DNA from: Mycogone perniciosa | Lineage: Eukaryota > Ascomycota > Sordariomycetes > Hypocreales > Hypocreaceae | Assembly (NCBI GenBank): GCA_025331125.1 | Contig: JAOALB010000083.1 | Span: 37,439 to 101,438, forward strand | Direction of reading: 5' to 3' | DNA length: 64,000 bases | In this document: positions 57,735 to 64,000 of the stretch, one piece after another | How the letters are laid out: each line of letters starts with the position of its first letter | Position numbering within the stretch: the stretch's first letter is position 1 | Notes under the pieces: model-generated | Database searches by the model: none | What the model saw: the letters and a program-made list of their open reading frames with translations, nothing else | Told to the model about the DNA's origin: nothing | Position numbers and translations under genes: made by a program

Positions 57735-60700
57735 ATGGTAAATGGGAAAATCGACGAAGATGTCGAAGACGACATCTCAGTCACGTCAACTATCGAAGAG
57801 AGCCCGGATTCCGACCATGAGTGGCCCGTCAACAGAGTCCTAGCTGAGGGAGAGATTGATGGCGAAGTTGAGTATCTGATCGAGTGGCAAGGCTTTTCAC
57901 TTGCTGAGGCAACCTGGGAGCCCAGGAGCAACCTCAAAAATGCCCTGTTGGCCGACTGGGAGAAGACAAAACAAGAGCAGAAAGACGGCCTGGTTCCAAA
58001 GTTCAAGATTAGTGAGTGGCGAGAGGCGTCCATTCAGGCTTTTCAAGCCAAGGTCGCCCGTCATGAACGTCGAAACCGCAAAAGAGCCCGGTTGGGCCTA
58101 AAAGAGAGTGTTTGGCAATCATCATTCAAGGACCTGATTCAAGATCTTGACAATCATCCCCAAGAACGAGAGGAGCAAGACGAAAACACAGTGAAAACGA
58201 AGAAGCGCCAAGACTTGATGAAGGATGGTGAGGCAACAAGCAATACAGCAGGAGGTTCAAAGAAAACAAATATCCGAGATACAGTGCCAGCACCTCCACC
58301 AAAATCTCCAACTATTCAAAAAAAGAGGAAGCTCGAATCAGATAAACACCCTTTGCCAGGCGTTCCCCTGAGCTCGGCGGGAAGTCAGAAAGATGCCGGG
58401 AACGTGCTAAGAAGGCGATCTATTGATCAGGTTGTTCAATCTAAATCTGCATATGAAAGCACCGAGGGAGCGAGACGGAAGTCTACCGGCAACGCGTCAT
58501 CAAGCAATCATCCAGAGCGTGACGCTCAAGAGCAGTCTGAGCAGCCCAGACCAGACTCATCCAAACATTCGATCTCTGAGAAAAATTCCACCATAGGGGC
58601 CACAAATGTGTTTGCGGCAGGTCGTGTTCGTAAAGAAAAGCCAACACTACGGGAAGCCGCCTTAGATCCGAACAAGCAACCCAAACTATTGAACCCACAT
58701 CTGCAAAGACTTTTGGAGCTTCGCCGCCGAGATAGAGAGGGCGCTGTAGCACCAGCGCAGAGACCAACGGCACTTTTCTCCTTGGATCAGAGCAATCCCA
58801 AGATTGTGCGAAGGGACGAGCCTGTATCGCCCGGTGAGCCCACGTCGCTTGGTGAAACTGCACTGCTTGACGAATCTGTAGTGATTGATAAGCCCGTGTC
58901 ACTTGACGAGCCGAGAGGAAACGGGGCAGAAACGGAGCAACCTAAGCCCAAGAAAAAGAGGAGAGCTGTTCATTGGGACGATGATCCAATGGAACTAGAC
59001 CCAGAGGAAAGCCTGTTTGTTTCTGAGAAGCTTCCATCCCCGACCAAGGGCCTCTCGAACGTAGGCCACTCCCAGACTGACGCCTTGGAGGTATTAAAGC
59101 CTTCTGAGCCAGAAAAGCCCCCTGAACCGGCAAAGCCCTCTTCTATTCTCAAGAGAATATCTCTTAACGAATACAAAGCTCAATCGACTCGCCAGACCCT
59201 GAATAAAGAATGCCAGTTCGGACACAACACGCAAACCATCACACTATCATTCAGCGGAATGCCTCTCGAACAGGACTCGTGGTTGTCTACGTTCATGCTT
59301 CATAATTGCCTTGTGTTTTCGCATACCTGTATTGCTCAGGATTTTGTGTCCCAGGCTCAACATGGTGGCCCGCTAGTGCTTCAGAGTTTATCTGAAGGGC
59401 GTATTTCCTCAGCGATCGATACAGCCATTCTACGGACTTTGGCAGATCGATTAGGACTTGGGTCATTAGGCTTACTGTGTCACACTGAGGATTATTGTGT
59501 GTTGTTATTCCCATCTGACTGTAAGGACTGGGGGCCCGAGAAGCTGTGCAGCGACGCAAATTCGACAGAGTATCCCCTGGGATATTCTATCTTCAAACCC
59601 AACCCCTCCTTCGAGACCTCAAGACTCGCCGCCATCCCAAACTCGATCATGCCAAACCGACAGGGTGGAGATGTAGGATTGCACTCTAGGCCATTCGAAC
59701 GCATCTTTGGTCCCAAGTATGAAGCCCTAATTCCCCCAGGGATCACAGATAAGGCAGCCAAACACCACTTCTTCCTTGCTTTCCCACTTCTAGCCATACA
59801 CGAGGCCGCTATGTTATCTCGGTGGCTAAGGTGTTCACATCCCGACTGTGATATTAGGACTAGCCACGCTGAGGGCCATTGGTCAAGTTTCATGAAGGGG
59901 TCACACGGGGTCGTTATTATTCACGAGGATGCCATCTGGGCCATCCGAATGTTTCCGAACTTAGGCAGCTTGCTGCATGGATCAAATTCGAACTTCAAGT
60001 TCTGGGTGTTTACGCGATCATATCGGCCGGTATCGTTGTTTGACTCCATAGACGCCCCAATTCCTGGCGTTGGAGACATCCATTTACACCGGGTCTTCAA
60101 CCGTGGGCCAGCCATCTTGCTGACGCCCAGCTTTCTTGTGTCTCAACCAGAGCAAGCCTACAACATGATGAAGTACGTCTTCCAAAATTATTCCAAGCAT
60201 GCCGAAATCAACCGTAGGGGCAAGCTGGTTATTTGTTCCAGGTTCGATGAGTGGTTATTCGATTTGGCAATGGAACAAATTAAATTGCGCGAGAACCGTT
60301 TAAGAACAGTAACAAGCAGTGAGCTGAAACAAATGGGCCTTTCTGGGAAGGCATTGGAAGCTCGGTTGAAGACCTGGAATCTGTTTCGACAACTTGCTGC
60401 GGAGTCGATAGACGAAGAGTCCACCTGTCTGGTTTTTGCTCCAGAATCATTAGACGGCAACGATGAGCAAAGCTTGGTCAACTGGTTCGGATACTGGTCT
60501 ATCATGAACATGGACGAGTTCCGCAAGTTCACTGTCCTAGGCTCAAGCAACTCGGGCGTGAGACGACTATCAAGAGTGCTTCAGCCGCCAAACTATAAGA
60601 GACCTATGATCAGCGATCCCAATGAATTATACCCAGCGCCTGACCCTTCAAACCAGACTGATCTCGGTACCGCAGCATTACCTGTAGGACCCCGCCCAAT

Positions 60701-61721
60701 CCGAGATGATGACGCTTCAGAAATCATCAGCCGTTTACGAATGGTCTCTGATAAAAGTCAAACACTGAAGTGGTGCCCTGTATCTTTATACTGGTTCCCA
60801 ATGGCGTACTGGTATTGTGATATGCCATACCGACTTGGAGATATAACATCCAAGTATACCTCATATCCCCAGTGGTTCAAGTTCTCCCGGAATGAATTTG
60901 TAAACTCTGCGACGCGAAATAAATCGCCCCATAACACATTTGCAGCGTTCTTCTATACCGTTGAAGCGAAGTGGGATCCGTCGATTACATTAATGAATCC
61001 TCGTCGGCATCCGTGGGTCGCTTTTTATCGCGCTGTCAACCCACATATTCGACCATGGAAGTGCATTGAGCTGTTCATCTGGGACCTTGGCCACCTTGAA
61101 AAGATTAACAAGAGCAAAAAGCTATGTTATGACGACCTCCCACAGGCACAGCAAGGGCTCATAAGGCATTTTCAAGACCCATCAAAAAGCCCATTGCCTC
61201 TCGAAAAAGTCTGGGTTGGTGCATTTAGTGCTCCGCAGACCAACGAGGTAAGCCCCCTGGAGATTACGTTGCGTTGGCTGGATGATGCAATGGGGAATGT
61301 TAGAAACTGGATTCCTGCACCAGCGAAACAACTAGCTGCCAGGGGATGGAGTCTTGTTTCTCCTGAAAAGATGATGATGGAAGAACACGATGTGAACGAT
61401 GTAAACGATGCAGCACCAACCGCGGACGCGATGGATATAGACGCACCTGTCAAAATTAATGACCCAACGGCCTCGAAGATGATTTTCCATCCGCCGCGTG
61501 GGAATATCCAAAAGGGGTATACCAAATGTAGGAACCTACTCCACCAGCGAGCGATGGAAGCAGAAGCCAAACGGGAAAAGACCTTCGATTACACTTACCG
61601 ACCAACGTTGGAATGGTATAAGGAACAGATGGATGAAGGGCGAGGCTTTGGGCACATCAAAGTTGCAAGTTGGGAGGAAATCTTTGCGCTCTACAAGATT
61701 GAGGACCCTGAGAAGATATGA
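57735..61721 (+). CDS. Large chromodomain protein
   Basis: A single exon of 1,328 residues; the chosen ATG at 57735 (CCACAATGG) starts MVNGKIDEDVEDD. The chromodomain (~29-70) reads WPVNRVLAEGEIDGEVEYLIEWQGFSLAEATWEP, split here as WPVNRVLA...EYLIEWQGF...ATWEP, with aromatic-cage candidates at Trp/Tyr/Trp positions. Residues ~80-500 are disordered with basic patches and a hexapeptide repeat (~362-391). Residues ~510-1,250 form a large, well-conserved-looking globular part of unknown fold (PFERIFGPKYEALIPPGI; KWCPVSLYWFPMAYWY). Chromodomains bind methylated histone H3. The layout recalls heterochromatin proteins such as Chp1, but I cannot name an ortholog. It is convergent with PEX14. Confidence 0.85.
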   Translation: MVNGKIDEDVEDDISVTSTIEESPDSDHEWPVNRVLAEGEIDGEVEYLIEWQGFSLAEATWEPRSNLKNALLADWEKTKQEQKDGLVPKFKISEWREASIQAFQAKVARHERRNRKRARLGLKESVWQSSFKDLIQDLDNHPQEREEQDENTVKTKKRQDLMKDGEATSNTAGGSKKTNIRDTVPAPPPKSPTIQKKRKLESDKHPLPGVPLSSAGSQKDAGNVLRRRSIDQVVQSKSAYESTEGARRKSTGNASSSNHPERDAQEQSEQPRPDSSKHSISEKNSTIGATNVFAAGRVRKEKPTLREAALDPNKQPKLLNPHLQRLLELRRRDREGAVAPAQRPTALFSLDQSNPKIVRRDEPVSPGEPTSLGETALLDESVVIDKPVSLDEPRGNGAETEQPKPKKKRRAVHWDDDPMELDPEESLFVSEKLPSPTKGLSNVGHSQTDALEVLKPSEPEKPPEPAKPSSILKRISLNEYKAQSTRQTLNKECQFGHNTQTITLSFSGMPLEQDSWLSTFMLHNCLVFSHTCIAQDFVSQAQHGGPLVLQSLSEGRISSAIDTAILRTLADRLGLGSLGLLCHTEDYCVLLFPSDCKDWGPEKLCSDANSTEYPLGYSIFKPNPSFETSRLAAIPNSIMPNRQGGDVGLHSRPFERIFGPKYEALIPPGITDKAAKHHFFLAFPLLAIHEAAMLSRWLRCSHPDCDIRTSHAEGHWSSFMKGSHGVVIIHEDAIWAIRMFPNLGSLLHGSNSNFKFWVFTRSYRPVSLFDSIDAPIPGVGDIHLHRVFNRGPAILLTPSFLVSQPEQAYNMMKYVFQNYSKHAEINRRGKLVICSRFDEWLFDLAMEQIKLRENRLRTVTSSELKQMGLSGKALEARLKTWNLFRQLAAESIDEESTCLVFAPESLDGNDEQSLVNWFGYWSIMNMDEFRKFTVLGSSNSGVRRLSRVLQPPNYKRPMISDPNELYPAPDPSNQTDLGTAALPVGPRPIRDDDASEIISRLRMVSDKSQTLKWCPVSLYWFPMAYWYCDMPYRLGDITSKYTSYPQWFKFSRNEFVNSATRNKSPHNTFAAFFYTVEAKWDPSITLMNPRRHPWVAFYRAVNPHIRPWKCIELFIWDLGHLEKINKSKKLCYDDLPQAQQGLIRHFQDPSKSPLPLEKVWVGAFSAPQTNEVSPLEITLRWLDDAMGNVRNWIPAPAKQLAARGWSLVSPEKMMMEEHDVNDVNDAAPTADAMDIDAPVKINDPTASKMIFHPPRGNIQKGYTKCRNLLHQRAMEAEAKREKTFDYTYRPTLEWYKEQMDEGRGFGHIKVASWEEIFALYKIEDPEKI
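58818..58907 (+). repeat. Five degenerate 18-nt / hexapeptide repeats inside the chromodomain protein
   Basis: Consecutive six-residue units EPVSPG, EPTSLG, ETALLD, ESVVID, KPVSLD, then EP. They fall in the disordered linker and look like a decayed tandem duplication. Confidence 0.75.
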
Positions 61722-62075
61722 GGACAGAAACAGCCTAGCTCTAGATCTTGAGATGATATCCTGCTAGTTGAGGTTGGACGACGCATCCGATATCTCGTAG
61801 ATCAAGGAATGGCGTAGGAATTGGCTGAAGAATGGCAAACAACGCATAGGGGAGAGTACTGGACACATTGAACCATGTAATATTAATCTGACCGTTATAC
61901 AAGACATGTGGCATTGTCATCATAATTATAATAAGCAGCAAAAACTAGGCGATGACTGACATTTCCTGTGACCAAACTCCTATGATTCCTCCAACTGTAA
62001 AATTATGGCTTTCCTTCTCTTCGACTTTTCCATCGTGGTGGCTGTTGGATAATTCAAGGTCACCTCACCTCTATA
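61722..62075. other. Convergent spacer, nothing recognised
   Basis: 354 bases of AT-rich 3' flanks between the chromodomain and PEX14 genes. No feature was seen. Confidence 0.5.
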
Positions 62076-63246
62076 TTACCTCGTGGAGGCAGGGAAGTTT
62101 CGTGTGCTCAACAAAACACCCTTGATTCTCCTGATATTGTCCCTGACCTTTCGAATTTCATCCTCCGGCTCAGATCTGTTCAATTTGCCGTACATATCCA
62201 AGTCCCCGCGGCCGCCATACGTCATACCATCCAGGTCATCCCGGAAAACATCCAACAGTGTCTTAACATCCTGAAGACCACTGCTCTGCGTCCGAAAGTC
62301 ATCCTTGAGTCCTGATAGGGATTTCGACAGCTTTGCGAGGCGATCTGCCTGCTTCTTGTGTTCGGACTCGGTGGATGCTGGGCTGGTAAGTGTGGAAGGG
62401 CTCGTGGGGAGGGATGTCTGGGTGCCGATGTCGCGGTGGAACATCTCGGAAGGATCGTCTACGTCGCTGGCATCATCTGGACCAGTGGAACCGGTAGTCT
62501 TGTATGTGGGAACAACAGAGACAGTCTTCTCAAGCTTGGAAACAATAGTGTCGAGCTTCTTTGACGTTGTCTCGTGGAGGTCGGCGCGCGCATCGGTGAG
62601 GCTGTCAACCATTGGGGCGACGACGTATTTGCTCGTGCCGTAGAGAAGAGTAGATAGACCGGCGAAGGCATAAAGTGTATTGAAAAGGCCATCGGTCGTG
62701 ACCAATGGGGGTGGTCGTTGTGGCTTATTGAGGAACTCAGGGTATGTGACGACGGGAGGTCGGTCGCTTCCTTTCAGGACCGAAGCAGGGGCATCGTGAA
62801 CCGTGGGCAATGCTCGTGAGTGTAGAACCGAAGATGACTGCGAAACTAGAGGCTGCTCTTTGTTCTGGATCTGTCAATGTTAACTTTGCGGCATGAAGAT
62901 GAGGAGCGAGGTTGCGACAGCAGCCTACCTCAGATACTGGTGATGCTGGTTCTGGCTCTGGTGCTGCGACCTCCCCTACTGTTGTCTCCTCTGGCTCGCC
63001 CAGGAGTGTCTGGATATCGTCCGCTCCAATGCCTTTGGACTTGAGAAACTCGACCTTCTTTTCTCGGGAGGATGCCTTGACCTCATCATCATCAAGGAAC
63101 CGTCGCGCGACTTCGAGCTTGTCTTCTTCAACTTCTTCTGCTTCTTCTGGTTTCTGGGATGATTCGGCCGTTTGGTTGTCCTCTGACGCGGTGCGCTGCC
63201 ATTTGGGCACGCCAGAGGACGTTTGATTTTCTTGCGAGTCGCTCAT
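62076..63246 (-). CDS. PEX14: Peroxin 14, peroxisomal import docking protein
   Basis: Two exons, 63246-62929 and 62870-62076, with a 58-nt intron (GTAGGC, GTTAAC branch, ACAG; phase 0), give 370 residues. The N-terminal PEX14 domain (~45-90) reads EDKLEVARRFLDDDEVKASS...KVEFLKSKGIGADDIQTLL, the site that binds Pex5/Pex13 motifs. A Pro-rich linker (NKPQRPPPL) precedes one hydrophobic segment (~155-180; LYAFAGLSTLLYGTSKYVV) and a charged coiled-coil region to the end. PEX14 sits in the peroxisomal membrane and docks the cargo receptor Pex5. Length is typical for filamentous fungi. Confidence 0.93.

Positions 63247-64000
<754 letters not shown>

Overview
The window comes from a filamentous ascomycete (Pezizomycotina). 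The evidence is many short (46-180 nt) GT-AG introns with CTAAC/CTGAC-type branch sites, compact intergenic spaces, a highly reducing polyketide synthase, and fungal-only families such as FSH hydrolases, Pth11-related rhodopsin-like membrane proteins and a Mus7 repair scaffold. Protein features suggest Sordariomycetes, perhaps Hypocreales, but that rank is inference. Most gene models below were built by joining exons by hand, checking codon phase across each junction.

Left part (1-23.1 kb): a candidate secondary-metabolite cluster. In order it holds the C-terminal tail of a probable transcription factor (left edge), a 49-residue single-helix membrane protein, a large highly reducing PKS on the minus strand (KS-AT-DH-MT-ER-KR-ACP, degenerate ER nucleotide site, no release domain), an FSH-type serine hydrolase that could release the product in trans, a rhodopsin-like seven-helix membrane protein, a carboxymuconolactone-decarboxylase-like protein, an FAD monooxygenase and a GMC (alcohol-oxidase-like) oxidoreductase. 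Spacers here are long (2 kb each side of the hydrolase, 1.7 kb before the monooxygenase) and full of short palindromic elements built on GTACTCCGTAC / TACGAAGTA / TACTCGTA. An AT-rich, possibly RIP-decayed stretch lies just before the monooxygenase.

Right part (24.6-63.3 kb): dense housekeeping genes. These are the Mus7/Mms22 repair scaffold, ORC5, a Sly41-like triose-phosphate-transporter family protein, the U2 snRNP factor SF3B2/Cus1, a SUZ12-like VEFS-box Polycomb protein, an F-box/leucine-rich protein, an RS-rich probable splicing protein, class II histone deacetylase HDA1 with its Arb2 tail, an F-box protein, ribosome-biogenesis factor BRX1, a Rab11 GTPase, a 1,328-residue chromodomain protein and peroxin PEX14. 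Three genes (SUZ12-like, HDA1, chromodomain protein) belong to silencing families and lie within 23 kb of each other.

The window ends in 116 uninterrupted G residues, most likely an assembly or sequencing artefact. I saw no transposase, CRISPR array, rRNA or convincing tRNA. The best candidate for something undescribed is the PKS cluster: a reducing PKS with a broken-looking ER, no nearby trans-ER, a nearby release hydrolase and two flavin oxidases.
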